Position numbers and translations under genes: made by a program. A stretch of 64,000 nucleotides of DNA from Toxotes chatareus (Eukaryota > Chordata > Actinopteri > Toxotidae), in the NCBI GenBank assembly GCA_016801885.1, contig CM028887.1, forward strand, positions 25,715,115-25,779,114. The letters run 5' to 3'. Each line of letters begins with the position of its first letter. Within the stretch, counting starts at the first letter, position 1. Below are positions 9,243 to 21,339 of this stretch, one piece after another. The notes under the pieces were generated by a model that worked only from the letters and a program-made list of their open reading frames with translations, was not told the origin of the DNA and did not search any database.

Positions 9243-12040
9243 CCCAGATTAAGGCAAGGCAAGGTTTATTTATATAGCACCATTCGTACACAAGGTAATT
9301 CATAGTGCTTTACAGATTACATTAAAATCATAGAATAAAAGCAAATCATATTACATTAAAATCATAAATAATAGAATAATAGAATAAAAGAAATATATTA
9401 AAACATTGGAGCAGAAAAAAAAAGAAAACAGTAAAATAATTAAATAAGAAGAGTGCAGTTAAGACAATTTAAGAGAATGCTTCAGTAAAAGGTGTGTTTT
9501 CAGGCCTGACTTAAATAAGCTGAGTGTTTGGGCTGACCTCAGGTATTCCGGACGTTTATTCCACAAGTGAGGGGCAGAATAACTAAATCCTGCTTCACTT
9601 TGTTTAGTCCTGACCCTAGGAACACACAGTAGGCCTGTCCCTGATGATCTAAGGGGTCTGGATGCTTCATAAGGAACCAGTAAGTCCATGAGATATTTTG
9701 GTCCAAGACCATTCAGTGCTTTGTAGACCAAGAGTAGAACTTTAAACTGTATCCTTTGACTCACAGGAAGCCAGTGCAGTGATTTGAGGACAGGTGTAAT
9801 GTGGTCCATTTTTCTGGTGTTAGTCAGGACTCTGGCAGCAGCATTTTGGACCAGCTGCAACTGTCTGATAGATCGTTTGTTTAGACCTGTTAGGATGCCA
9901 TTACAATAATCTAGCCTACTGAAAATGAATGCGTGGATAAGTTTTTCTGTGTCTTGTTTGGATAGTAAACCCTTGATCCTAGCAATGTTTTTCAGGTGGT
10001 AATAGGCAGACTTGGTGATAGCTTTTATATGGTTGGTGAAATTCAGGTCTGAGTCAAGGATTACACCGAGATTTCTGGCTTGATTTGTAACCTTCAGTGA
10101 CATGGAGTCAAGGTGAGCACTGACAAAAACAATCAATTCTGTCTTGTCTGCATTGAGCTGGAGAAAATTCTGGCACATCCACTCATTGATTTGCTGAATA
10201 CACTTGCTTAGTGAACGTAGGGGACTGTGGTCGTGCGGTGACACTGAAATATAAAGTTGTGTGTCGTCTGCATAAGTGTGGTAAGAGATACTGTGATGTT
10301 CGATGATCTGAGCTAGGGGCAGCATGTAGATATTGAACAGAAGTGGTCCAAGAATGGACCCCTGAGGAACCCCGTATGTAATCTTAGTTCGGTCAGATTC
10401 ATAGTTACCCATTGAGACCAAGTAATCCCTACCATGTAAGTAAGATTTGAGCCAACTCAACACTGTGCCAGTGAGTCCTACCCAGTTTTCCAGTCTGTCA
10501 AGGAGTATATTGTGATCAACTGTATCGAATGCAGCACTAAGGTCCAGTAATACTAAGACAGAGACTTTGGATGCATCATTATTCAGATGTATGTCATTCA
10601 AGACTTTCACAAGTGCTGTCTCAGTGCTGTGATGTGCTCGAAAACCAGACTGAAATTCATTAAAAAGATTGTTTTGCACCAAAAATGCATGAATTTGTTG
10701 AAAAGCAGCCTTTTCAATGATCTTTCCTAGAAAAGGAAGGTTGGATATTGGTCTGTAGTTATTTATAGCTGAAGCATCCAGATTAGATTTTTTAAGAAGA
10801 GGTTTAATAACTGCAGTTTTTAGGGCTTGGGGAAACTGCCCTGACTCAAGAGACTTGTTGACTATCTGCAACACATCTGAAGCTAAGCAGTTAAAAACAT
10901 TTTTGAAAAATTTTGTTGGCAGATCATCGAGTGAGCATGTTGTAGATTTTAGTTGTTTGACAAGTTCTGTAAGTGTTATTATGTAGGCTCTCTGTAGATG
11001 TCATAATAAACCTGGAGTTTATTTTTTTTCGCCATCTGCGTTCTGCCTGCCTGCAGATTCGTTTTTGAGCTTTAACCAGTGTGGCATTTCTCCAAGGTGA
11101 CCTTTTCCTTCCTGATAGAACTTTGGTCTTGAACGGGGCAATTGGATCGATAATAGTTTTAACTTTGGAAATGAAACTATTTACAAGGTCATCAACGGGA
11201 GCCGTGGGCAGGGTTGGTGATGGTACAAATGCCTGGGTGAATGCTGCACAGGTGTTATCATTAATACAGCGTTTTCTGACCACCTTTTCTTCAGCTTTGT
11301 TATGATTAGCAGGTGTGATGGTTTGAAAAGAAACACAGTAGTGATCAGAAGAGAGCAGCATCAGTCACCACAACCTCAGAAATATTGAGACCTTTTGAAA
11401 TAATTAGATCCAATATATGTCCCTTGTTGTGTGTTGGATCTGTTACATGCTGCAAAAGTCCAAAGTTGTCCAGGATGTTGAAGAGTTCTTTAGCACTTCC
11501 ATCTTTAGGATTGTCAACATGGATATTAAAGTCACCCACTACAATAACACAATCGAAATCAATGCATACAATAGAAAGCAGTTTGGCAAACTCATCAAAA
11601 AACATTGCGTTGTACTTTGGGGTTTTGTAGATAGAATATTGCTTGGTAGGAGGATTTTACTTGAAGAGCAACATATTCAAAAGAGTCAAACTTTCCATAG
11701 GATGTCTTCTTGCATTGGAGGCTGTCATTGAACAAAATTGCGACTCCTCCTCCTTTCTTGTGCAGTCTAGCTTCACTCACAAAACTAAAGTTAGGAGGAG
11801 CTGACTCGATAAGAACTGTTGTTCTTATCGATGTTTCAGTTAAAAACATAAAATCAAGGTTGTGCTTTTGAATAAAATCATTAATTAAGAATGATTTGCC
11901 TGCCAGGGATCTGATATTTAAAAGAGCTAAGTTTAGTTTACTAAAACCCATGACCTGTCCATATTCTGGGACAGACTGTGGCTGACATGGAATAGGTTTT
12001 AGGTTTGTAGATGTATTTCTGAAAGACAAACACCATCCAG
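9243..12040 (-). mobile_element. L2-clade LINE with near-complete RT, copy A only
   Basis: Minus-strand L2-type LINE. The 3' end at 9,243 has the AAGGC tandem tail. One open frame (9,459-10,874, 471 codons from its first ATG) carries the RT: NNYRPISNLPFLGKIIEK, LLDLSAAFDTVDHNILLDRL (catalytic Asp), VPQGSILGPLLFNIYM, then YADDTQLYIS (catalytic box intact) and the thumb to LLLKHSLKLS. The endonuclease is split by frameshifts: LALLNIRSLAGKS (about 11,930), VGDFNIHV (about 11,535), TLDLIISKG-like and SDHYCVSF (about 11,345). It is recent, but the EN frame is broken. It nests inside older LINE debris. Confidence 0.85.
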
Positions 12041-12455
12041 CTCGTGCTCTGTTTCAGTGGGTGGACTCAGGCTACAACCTGAGGCATCGCAGGCCGGTGA
12101 GCATCAGTGTCCACAGAGCCCGCCTCCACAGCAGCTTTTTTCCCAGCCACTGTCAGAACAGTGGCACAGGACATTAAGGATGGAAGAAGCTCCTACATAT
12201 CATAACCCTGTCAATGTCCAAAGAACCCTGTCAAAAATAATCTGTTACCACTATGTGCAATATGTCCTTACATTCACCATGTGAAACATCACATACTGGA
12301 AGTGACAGTGTGCCGATATTAGTCACCTCATTTTCTTCATTTTCTTATTTTATTGTATTATTTAAACCTTTTAGCGAGCTTGATTCAGGGAGGGATGCAC
12401 ATGTACTGCAATGTATCTGTGCAAATGGCAAATAAAACTCTATTCTATTCTTTAT
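12041..12455 (+). mobile_element. 3' end of another LINE (plus)
   Basis: Reads as a C-terminal LINE tail on the plus strand (NLRHRRPVSISVHRARLHSS-like), then an AT-rich 3' UTR, ending AATAAAACTCTATTCTATTC at about 12,450. It lies between the 5' end of the L2 element and the remaining thumb fragment. The family is not identified. Confidence 0.5.
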
Positions 12456-12459
12456 GGTA

Positions 12460-12745
12460 ACAAGTCCTCGCTTACACACTCTGCAAAACAACTCTTGGTT
12501 AAAGTGACAGTCCTCCCAATTTTGATTATGGTGATATAGTTTACAGGTCAGCCTCCAAAACCCTCCTCCACAAGCTGGATGGTATTTACCATTCTGCTAT
12601 CCGCTTTGTGACTGGAGCTCCGTTTAATACTTACCACTGCAACCTCTACTCACTGGTGAACTGTCCCTTACTCCACTCCTGCAGACAGATACATTGCTTT
12701 CAATTCATTTACAAAACCCTCATTGGCAAAAGTCCTTCACTGTAA
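12460..12745 (+). mobile_element. LINE RT thumb fragment (plus)
   Basis: Plus-strand sequence reading LPILDYGDIVYRSASKTLLH, HSAIRFVTGAP and IYKTLIGKSP, the C-terminal part of a fish LINE reverse transcriptase. It may be the far end of the element whose endonuclease is at 8,740-9,242. Copy B holds a different middle part at 40,866-41,428. Confidence 0.6.
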
Positions 12746-13384
12746 AATGTAATAAGTTGACTTTCCTTCAAGTAAAATCAGCTTTACTTTACTTAAAAAA
12801 TTAGGAAAGCGACTGCCTCAAAATTTCTAAGCTGTTAAAGCTAAAAAGAATTGTGTTTAAACTACTCAGTAAAACTGAGTTTAAGCATTGACATTACTAG
12901 GAAAATATATGGAAAGTGATTGGCTGAAAAGGGGACACAAAACAGTTTATTTGTTCTCTAAGAAGAAGAAATTGTGTCCAACTCATTAAGATGAACAGCA
13001 GATATGAATGTGCACAAGTCTAACTGTGTAATGTGCAAGTGTAATGCAGACATTTGAGACAGCAACAGCTAAAACCTGCTGAGAACATTGTGAGTGAATT
13101 TTTAGAGGATGAGTGTAACTGTACTGGAGACTGAGTTCCAATGTAGTCAATTTGGAGGTAACTGGCTATAGAGCCTGATGCTGCTATATGGCCACAATGG
13201 TGTCAGCATGAAGAGAGAGGGAAGAAGAAGGGCTGAAAGAAAAGCTGTTGACATTTCTCCTTGTGAACAGCAAAGTATTTAGCAGCCTGTTTGAGAAGAA
13301 AGAGCAATGAGGCTGGCTCCAGCAAAAAAAGGGCTGACCAAGGGGACACTGTCCCAGTACTGAGCAAACCTAACCTGTGACATT
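12746..13384. other. Non-coding spacer
   Basis: Aligns with 41,430-42,006 in copy B, apart from a 50-base stretch present only in B. It sits downstream of the SAMD3-like terminal exon and may include its 3' UTR. No other signal seen. Confidence 0.4.
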
Positions 13385-13712
13385 CTACTGACATTGTGAA
13401 GACAATGAGTCAGTGCAAGAGAAGATTTTTGGGGGGGAGGGAGTATATTTTTGCTTTTAGGGTCTTTGAATGAAGTCAAAGGTGTTGTTGTGTTGTTGAG
13501 GGTATTCCAAGTTGAGGGTGTAAATAAGTGGAAAGAGAAGGCACATGGCATGTGTCAGATTTTTAAGGCCATCCATCAGCACTGTTCCCCTCCAAAATGA
13601 TTGCAGTACCTGAAGCCTGTAGGTGCAGTGAGTCAGGAGAGTCCACACTGTGCTGAGGAATCAGTGTCAGGATCCCGATTGAGGTGTGGGACATGTGTGG
13701 GTCATCATCGTC
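13385..13712 (-). pseudogene. SAMD3-like gene, terminal exon, copy A, broken
   Basis: Counterpart of the open exon at 42,007-42,357. Copy A keeps the start (DDDDPHMSHTSIGIL region) and GTVLMDGLKNLTHAMCLLF, but lacks 25 bases at about 13,461 and carries 1-nt indels (for example an extra C near 13,591) that shift the frame. The upstream exon of this copy is cut off by a LINE at 15,387, so the copy A gene is non-functional. Confidence 0.65.
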
Positions 13713-13984
13713 CTAAGAAGAAGAAGAGCAAGCACAAGTACATGTTAGTTATCACCTTGCCTATCTCTGGTTCTTTGTCAGTGCAACATGTGGGCAGACT
13801 GATGACAGGGTATATAGAGCAATCCTTAAGTTACATTTAATACCTTTTAATAGCTTTTTTACTACCTTTGGATTTTATTTTAAAACCATCAGGACACTGA
13901 GTTGCAAGTGTTAATCAGCGACCTTATTAACGTTGACTTAGATTTTGACATATATGAGACTATAGACAACAGAATAGATTTAGA

Positions 13985-14130
13985 GACTGACTGATGTTGT
14001 TGAACAAACTGTAGACACTGTATATCCTGCACTTTCTGCTTTAGCACTTGTGGTTAGATGCTAAACTGCATTTGGTTACCTTGTCCTTGTACATGTGTAA
14101 TGACTATAAAGTTGAATGTAATGACATTTC
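13985..14130 (+). mobile_element. 3' tail of a LINE (plus)
   Basis: The sequence GTTAGATGCTAAACTGCATT, through TTACACATGT in reverse, is the reverse complement of the 3' end of the LINE at 32,716. It is a short 5'-truncated insertion present in both copies (42,640-42,775 in B). Confidence 0.55.
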
Positions 14131-14536
14131 TTTGACTTCCCTACTACAGAGCTGAGCCAGTCCTTAAACACTGGCTCTTCCACCCAGCTGTCAGAAAAGC
14201 TGCATTTGCCCATGACAGCGACGATGGTTGTCTGGACGTTGAAGATTTGCCTGAAGTAAACGTGAGCCAGCCAGTTGACTGTCCAGTTGAGCTGAGCGCG
14301 CAAAAGTGTTTGAGATGTGGTACAAACACTGAATATGACATCAGCATTAAACATACAAAGCTGAGAGTTCAGGATTGAGGAGAGGATCTTTGATTATGTG
14401 CCCAGAAATGCTAAAGCCCACATTTAAAGGAACTAACAGGAAGTTTAGCAGATAGAATTTCAATGGGAATAGGACACCTCACAGTCTGACAAAATAATAG
14501 CTCTAAAAGACAGTTAACACTTTAATGGACTTAAAA

Positions 14537-15093
14537 TTATACAGTTAAGAAAAAAGTGTTACAGCAAGCAGAATATGTTTTGGATGTTGGATTGTGGGAA
14601 GTAGCCACCTTTTGCTTTGATGACAGCTTTGCACACTGTTGGCATTGTGTCAGTGAGTTTGATGAGGTCGTCACCTGGAATGGTTTCCCAACAGTCTTGA
14701 AGGAGTTCCCAGAGGTGCTGAGCACTTGTTGGCTGTTTTCCCTTCAGTCTGCGCTCCAAGTGATCCCAAAGCATCTGAATTGGGTGGAGGTGAGGTGACT
14801 GTGGAGGCCAGGTGGTCTGATGCAGCACTCCATCACTCTCCTTCTTGGTGAAATAGCCCTCACACAGCCTGGAGGTGTTGTTGAAAAACAAATGATGGTC
14901 CAACTAAGCACAAAGCAGATGGGATGGCACGTGGCTGCAGAATGCTGTGGTAGCTATGCTGGTTAAGTGTGCCTTGAATTTGGAATAAATGAGCAAGAGT
15001 GTGAGCAGCAAAGCAGCCCCACACCATCACACCTCCTCACATAAAGAACAGTGAACGAGAAGGTGTGTCCAAACTTTTGACTGGGACTGTAAA
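14537..15093 (-). mobile_element. Tc1-like transposon, C-terminal half, copy A
   Basis: Minus-strand transposase pieces: SPHLHPIQMLWDHLERRLKG (degenerate catalytic-Glu region), KQPTSAQHLWELLQDCW and MPTVCKAVIKAKGGYF. The right end reads TGTCCAAACTTTTGACTGGG, a standard Tc1 terminus. Its upstream part (catalytic Asp residues) is decayed and its left end is truncated. It is the same insertion as 43,180-43,737 in copy B. Confidence 0.8.
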
Positions 15094-15267
15094 TAAAGCA
15101 GCAATGATGGAGGCTAAGTGGAAGAGACACAAGAGACACAAGAAATAAAGATGAGTCCAAAATGGTGAAGGGGAGACAATTAACAGCTGTGTATACACAA
15201 TGCAGTTGCCCAAGTTTACTGTCCAAATAATGAAAATGTTTTTCTACTGTGTGTGTGAGAAAGCTAC

Positions 15268-15386
15268 CTGAGGTGCAACTTGCTGCAGATGCTCCTGAAG
15301 TTTGTGGCGGCACGTCCCCCTTGGACCTGAAAATGTCAAAGAAGCGAGGAGTGTATTTGTGAAGGTCTTTGAGGAATTGTGTTTTG
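15268..15386 (-). pseudogene. SAMD3-like gene, internal exon cut by a LINE
   Basis: The donor side (CAG|gtagct) and codons for KTQFLKDLHKYTPRFFDIF and KLQEHLQQVAPQ match the intact 53-codon exon at 43,902-44,060. At 15,387 the homology stops inside the exon and LINE sequence begins. A G lost near 15,307 also shifts the frame. Confidence 0.7.
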
Positions 15387-16310
15387 ACAATATCCCTGGT
15401 GAAGTATTGAGAGACTTTGCTGTGGAACTCACAGATGTCTTCACAGACATCTTTAACACATGACTGAGCCAGGCTGTTGTCCCCACGTGCCTCAAAGCCT
15501 CCACCATCATTCCTGTGCCGAAGAAGCCGTCTCCCTCCTGCTTCAATGACTATGGTCCTGTTGCACTCACCCCCATCCTAATGAAGTGCTTGGAGCGGTT
15601 AGTCATGCATGACATCAAGTCATCTCTCCCCCTCACCCTGGACCCATTTCAGTTTGCACATGGGTCCAACCGCTGGACTGATGATGCAATCTCAACAGCC
15701 CTCCACTCAGCCTGGCCGAGTGGTGCAGTGTCAACAACCTCTCCCTGAACGTGGAGAAGACGAAGGAGATCATCATAGACCTGAGGAGAGCGCACGGCCA
15801 GCACACTCCACTAACCATCAACGGTGCTGCTGTGGAGAGAGTTAGCAGCAGCAAGTTCCTGGGTGTGCACATCTCAGAAGACCTCTCCTGGTCAGACAAC
15901 ACTGCATCACTGACCAGCAAAGCCCAACAGTGACTCTACTTCCTCCATAAACTGAGGAGAGCCAGAGCCCCAGCCCCCATCATGTGCAGTTTCTACAGAG
16001 GCAGCATGGAGAGCATCCTGACCAGCTGCATCACTGTGTGGTACGGCACCTGCACCGTGTCCTGTCAAAGGAAAACTACATCAGGTAGTGAGAGCAGCTG
16101 GATAGTGGGTGTCTCTCTCCTCCCTCCAGGACATCTAGCACACTCGCCTCACCTGCAAAGCCCTCTGCATTGCAGGCGATCCCACCCACCCGTCCAACAG
16201 CTTCTTAAGTCTGCTGCCATCCAGAAGGAGACTGAAGAGCCTCCAGGCCAGGACCAGCAGACTGAGAGACAGCTTGGTCCACCAAGCTGTCAGGATGCTG
16301 AACTCGAAAC
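15387..16310 (+). mobile_element. L2/Maui-type LINE fragment in an exon
   Basis: Plus-strand RT pieces: VVPTCLKASTIIPVPKK, FNDYGPVALTPILMKCLERL, TDDAISTALHSA, then a deletion to KTKEIIIDLRRA, SSKFLGVHISEDLSWSDNTA and SCITVWYGTC. The FADD box is missing through internal deletion. It interrupts the copy A SAMD3-like exon. Confidence 0.75.
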
Positions 16311-16354
16311 GGAAAAAAAAAGTTGCGCCTCCTCCCCGGAGCTCAGTCCAAGAG

Positions 16355-19045
16355 ATGGCGGCGGTTAATGTCTCGCAGCGAGCAATCCACCCGTCGGGTT
16401 TAAAAGCGGCAGTGTGGAGACATTTCGGTTTTTACGAGCATGAGGACAAAAAGGGCCTTGACAAAACCTACTCTTTATGTGTAAGCGTGTAAAACAAAAA
16501 TTAAGTACAATGGCAACACAACAAATATGAGGCAACACCTCGCCCGTTTGCATCCAGAATTAGATGAGACGTCGGTTGTTGCTGCCAACCAACAAACAAT
16601 CGAAGAAGGATTTTCTAAACATCCTCCAAACTCTGAAAGAGCAAAACAAATCACAGCGTCCGTCGCAACTTCAGTTGTCAACAACAAGGGATTTTGAGCT
16701 ATGATGCGGACGTTGGACCCCAGATACAGACTCCCAAAGCGAAAACATTTCACACAGAACGCCATCCTGAAACTATACAACGAGACTAAAACCACGGTGA
16801 TGGAATCTCTAAAGACAGCCGACAGAGTCGCTCTGACGTGTGATGCGTGGACATCAGTTGCAACTGAATCTTACGTTACACTAACTGCGCACTTTATGCG
16901 TGAGATGAGCAACAGCTGGGAGCTAGTAAGTCATGTCCTCCAAACCAGAGTGATGAGCGAGAGTCACACCAGTGCAAATGTAGCTGAGCTGCTGCAGAAA
17001 GTAGCAGAAGAATGGCAGATTACAGACAAAGATCTGGTGTTAGTCACTGACAACGCATCAAATATGGCTGTTGCTGCTCAACTGGGAAAGTTCCTACACG
17101 TGAAATGCTATGCTCACACTCTCAACCTGGCCTCTCAGAAAGCACTCAAGTTGCCTGCTGTGGCAAGGCTCCTGGGGAGGTGAGACGGATTAGCACGTTC
17201 TTTCATCGCAGCACCACTGCCACCCATCTGCTGGAGGAGAACCAGAACCTGCTTGGCCTCAAAACCACAAGCTGAAGACAGATGTGTGCACTAGATGGAA
17301 TAGTGCATATGAGATGGTTGAAAGGTTCCTGGAGCAACAGCCAGCTATCTGCACCACCCTGCTCTCTCCTCAGGTGAGGAAAACAGATTCTGACGTTGTC
17401 ACTCTCACAGAAGCGGATGTCTCAAATGCAGAGGATGTCATCACTGCCCTCAAACCTATGAAAGATGCTACTACACTCATGTCTCAGGAGAAAAATCCCA
17501 CTGTATGTTTGACTGCTCCTGTGCACGCCAAGCTAACCCAGAACACAAAGCTCAGTACTGAAGATTCACCACTGGTCCGGGACATAAAACAGGCCATCAA
17601 TGACGACCTCAGCAAGAGGTATAGAAGTGAGCAGGAGAGGAACACACTACACACAGCCTCTGCCCTTGACCCACGTTTCCAGGCTTTGCCTTTCCTCTCT
17701 GAGGAGGAGAGAGCAGAGATGTATGGAAGAGTGGTTGCTGAGGCTGCAACATTAAAGGTAATACTGCTATTTATATATTTTTTAATCTAACTTGTAAAAA
17801 GTCTCTTAAAGATACTGAAATTGTGATTTCAACATGTAAGATTCTTGTGTGTTAACTTGGTTCTCTCATTGTGTATATCCAGCAAGAGGTGAGAGTAACA
17901 GAGCTCAACAGCAACCAGTGAAGAGGAGCCACATCAGAGCCCTGCTCCAAAAAGAAGGCTTTCATCGTTTTCTCTGACTGAGAGAATCTGCTAGGGTCGA
18001 CTTTCTCTGATCAGAGTAGGAGCAGAACTTTTTAAATGTGAAGCTCTAAACACAGAAAAATGTTCAGATTCACCAGAGCCTCAATAGTAAATTATTATTC
18101 TGTGTCAACACTTGGCTGGTGGCTGATGCTAATTCCCATCAGTATTTCTCCATGATACAGCTCAGCAGCAGCCCAAGTCATTGCACACCAGAGCTGAGGA
18201 GGAAGTGGCCAAGTACTGCCGTGCTGAAACCCCCCTCTCAGAGGGACCCTCTCTGCTGGTGGAAAAACAATGAAGTGATCTATCCTCTGATTTCCAAGTT
18301 AGCTAAAAGATACCTGTGCATTCCTGGCACCAGCGTGTCTGCAGAGAGAGAATTCTCTACAGCAGGAGATATAGTAACAGCTCAGAGAAGCACACTAGAT
18401 TCAAAGCATGTTGACCAGCTCTTGTTCTTGTTTATGATCCAGAGAGTGATGCGATGAAGAGTAGGCGCACATTTGCCTCACTGTTACACTTGCATTCATT
18501 ACAGTGCATACAAAGACTGCATATGGTTACTGCTGTTTCTTCTTATTACCACATTTTGCATTTAATTGAGCTTTAACAGTTTAATGCAGCATCTAAAGGA
18601 ATGTTGTAGAATATTGGTTTCAAAGCTGCTTTTGATTGTGGACAGCAAAATGCTTAGTTTGTAGGTTTCTATGCTGCTCATTTGTTTTGACTGAAAAGGG
18701 CAGCTTTTGTGTTCACTCAGATTGAATTAGCTGAACACTAATTATTTTTTTACAGCAATCTGAAAATGTTAAAGATTTTGTTTCAAAGAAGTTTTATATT
18801 TTCTAAATGATGAGAAATTGCTTAAGTTGAAAAATGGCACCTTCTGTGTTTTCATTTGACAATAAAGAAATAAACATGTTTTACTTTAATGGATATTTAA
18901 AATATACATTATTTTACAAGTAACTACAGAGTGAGAAAAGAAACATTCTATGTAGGAAAAAGAGATGAATCGAGATGCATCGATAATCGTTGAATCGTAG
19001 CACTGTGAATCATAATCGAATCCAATCGTGAGGTGACTTAGATGG
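16355..19045 (+). mobile_element. hAT transposon with BED-finger transposase, decayed, copy A only
   Basis: The plus strand encodes a ZBED-like hAT transposase. A BED finger region (AAVWRHFGFYE, then Cys/His remnants; frameshifted) lies at 16,355-16,560. The catalytic core is at 16,701-17,183, with TCDAWTSVATESYVTLTAHF, LVTDNASNMAVAA and KCYAHTLNLASQKAL. After a frame break, CTRWNSAYEMVERFLEQQ and ALDPRFQALPFL lie at 17,284-17,790. The C-terminal dimerisation domain is at 18,240-18,457 (WWKNNEVIYPLISKLAKRYL, VSAEREFSTAGDIV). The 3' region near 18,975-19,040 has ATCGAGATGCATCGATAATCG, like hAT terminal sequences. At least two frame breaks make it inactive. The 5' terminus is not found. Confidence 0.8.
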
Positions 19046-19264
19046 CAAACCCGTACTCTGACCCCCCAAGCGGGACTATCGACTCACACACACACGACCG
19101 GTCTGATCTGAACTCGCACCTGCACTTTAACTCAGCTGCTGCTCAAATGACATATTGGAGCTAAAATCACACAAATTCTGTGACACACATATTTGTATTA
19201 TATTATTTGTATTATATACAAATTTATCTGTACTATATAAAAGCCCTTTCTTTCTCTATCTGAT
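19046..19264. other. Short unassigned spacer
   Basis: A CACACACAC run near 19,085 and AT-rich sequence separate the hAT element from the next LINE. No gene seen. Confidence 0.3.
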
Positions 19265-20570
19265 AGTGTTATGTTTATATAAGACACAGTGGACAGCACA
19301 GTGCGGACCCTGCTAAAAGCCCAGGATGCAGCCTATAGGTCAGGAGATAGGCTGGCTTACAGCAGGGCCCAGCTACAAGCAGCACACATTGAGGAGCACT
19401 TGAATGATAACAACCCACGTCCGTAAACATGTGGAAAGGCATCAGGACCATGACGGATTACAAGAGCAGCGACCAGCAGGTCGGCCATGATCACACCTTA
19501 AACAGCTTCTTGGCACGCTTGGACTCTCCAAGCAGCAGAAGGACTGTACATCTACCTCAGCCAGAGGTGCAGCATCAGCCTCTCGTCCATGGCTGCACCA
19601 AGTGACCTCCGCCATGAGGAGGATCAACATCAACAAGGCTGCAGGTCCAGACAAGGTGTCAGGTCGTACCCTGAAGTCACACATTGAGCAACTGGCAGGA
19701 GTTTTTCTGGACATTTTCAAGCTGTCCATGCAGCTTTCCACGGTCCCTGTATGCCTGAAGTCCTCCATCATTGTGCCTGTGCCCAAGAAAGCAACCATCA
19801 CCTGCCTCAATGATTACCGACCTGTCGCTCTGACTCCAGTCATCATGAAGTGCTTGGAGAGGATCCTCCTAAAAGTACATCAAGGACGCCATCCCTGCTG
19901 GCCTGGACAGCCTCCAGTTTGCCTACAGGGAGAAGCGTTCTCACGGAGGATGCAGTCTGGTTAGCACTTGACACAGCCCTGACTCACCTGCAGCATCCTA
20001 ACACCTATGTTAGGATGCTATTTGTGAACTTCAGCTCAGCCTTTAACACTGTTCCCCGGACATACTGGCCCTGAAGGGTTAGGGTCATAGTGGACTATAG
20101 GAGGTCCAGGAACACTGAACACACAAAGGGCCAGACGCATTACAACAGATCCCACCCACCCGGCAACGCACTGTTTGTACCGCTTCCATCAGGAACATTA
20201 AAACAATCACCAACAGACTCAGGGACAGCTTCTTCCCCAGAGCTGTAAAAGCAACAGCCCCACCGCAGTGACAACACTCAAATCCCATCCCCATACAGGG
20301 CCCTCACACATGCCCCCAACACCACCCCCACCCCTGCTGATGCTGACAACCACACAGAACACAATCAAACACTCACAGCATTCCATACACTGGACTTGCA
20401 CTGAGCTGCACTTTATTACTTGCTTTACTTACTATACTTTGTGTTTATATTTTCATAAGTGTTCTCTTTTAAGGATTTGTGTTATTTATTTATATGTGTG
20501 CCTTAAAGCCGGAAGTCTCTGCAAAGTTTCTTTGTTCGCATAATGACAATAAAGACAATAAATCTTGAAT
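19265..20570 (+). mobile_element. L2/Maui-type LINE, internally deleted, copy A
   Basis: Plus-strand remnants: LLKAQDAAYRSGDRLAYSRA, INKAAGPDKVSGRTLKSH, LNDYRPVALTPVIMKCLERI, LFVNFSSAFNTVPRTY. About 350 bases present in copy B are missing after 20,128. The 3' tail ends ATGACAATAAAGACAATAAATCTTGAAT. Copy B keeps only the 3' half (51,484-52,370) because a retrovirus interrupts it. Confidence 0.75.
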
Positions 20571-20715
20571 ATGTTTTTATTTTTGTAATGTTAATGTTAA
20601 TTTTCAAATGTATCTAGTGTAACACTGTGGGCCTAGGGAGCACTGCAACTTCAAAACCTGTGTATGACCTGTACATTTGGTTTTGACAATAAAGTTGACT
20701 TTGACTTTTTACTTT

Positions 20716-20790
20716 GAAGGGCTAACGTCGTTAGCGCTAGCTCACAAGTGCTCATTACATCAACGCGTGTAAGCTAGCGCTAGCTAACGC
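20716..20790. repeat. Palindromes built on GCTAACG, copy A
   Basis: Contains GCTAACG-T-CGTTAGC (7+1+7 palindrome) and GCTAGCGCTAGCTAACGCGC. It is a shorter form of the arrangement at 52,488-52,735 in copy B. It probably forms a strong hairpin. Confidence 0.7.
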
Positions 20791-21028
20791 GCTATCTACA
20801 CATGCTAACCTCTGTGGTGTCTGTTGGGACCGACTCCCAGCTAAATAAATAAATAAATAAATAAAAAGGCAGTGTCATTTCAGCTTGCTTAGGAGTATCT
20901 GAATTGCCAATCTGAAGACATACGGTTAACCTGAAAGCTTTCGCCGACAGATGAGGCATACGGCATAAGACCTAGAGACCTTACTAAATAAAAAAGCCGA
21001 TAAAATGTTCCAGTTTGCAGCAACTTAC

Positions 21029-21100
21029 CTTAACATGACAGAGACAGAAGCTTTCTTCCCGCTTTCAATGAGCTTGCGGCCATTACCGAGCACGTCTTCA
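21029..21100 (-). promoter_or_regulatory. Candidate first exon of a minus-strand gene
   Basis: A near-perfect donor AAG|gtaagt follows a GC-richer stretch on the minus strand, the same in copy B at 52,979. A stop codon precedes the donor in the ATGG frame, so it would be untranslated. It lies upstream of the SAMD3-like exons in the same orientation and could be its 5' exon. Which gene it belongs to is inference. Confidence 0.3.
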
Positions 21101-21131
21101 CGGGGAAATGCGCATGTCACACAGCCAAGTG

Positions 21132-21145
21132 CTGCCACCTAGTGT
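21132..21145 (-). promoter_or_regulatory. CTCF-like motif, copy A
   Basis: The minus strand reads ACACTAGGTGGCAG, 13 of 14 positions of the CTCF core form CCACTAGGTGGCAG. It lies just upstream of the candidate first exon and is conserved in copy B at 53,082-53,095. Confidence 0.4.
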
Positions 21146-21339
21146 CGGACATAGGTGTCAGTTGTTGTGAGGACGGCTCTTCATCACTCATACTTTCTCA
21201 GGCTGATGACTTTAATTACTTTAATGACTAAAAAGTTTCATTAACTAAGTGTAACATAGCAGAGTCAGCAAAGTAAGCACACATCAGTTAAGATCACTTC
21301 TTATTTTAAGCTATGTTAGCAATTACATTTTACAGTGTT

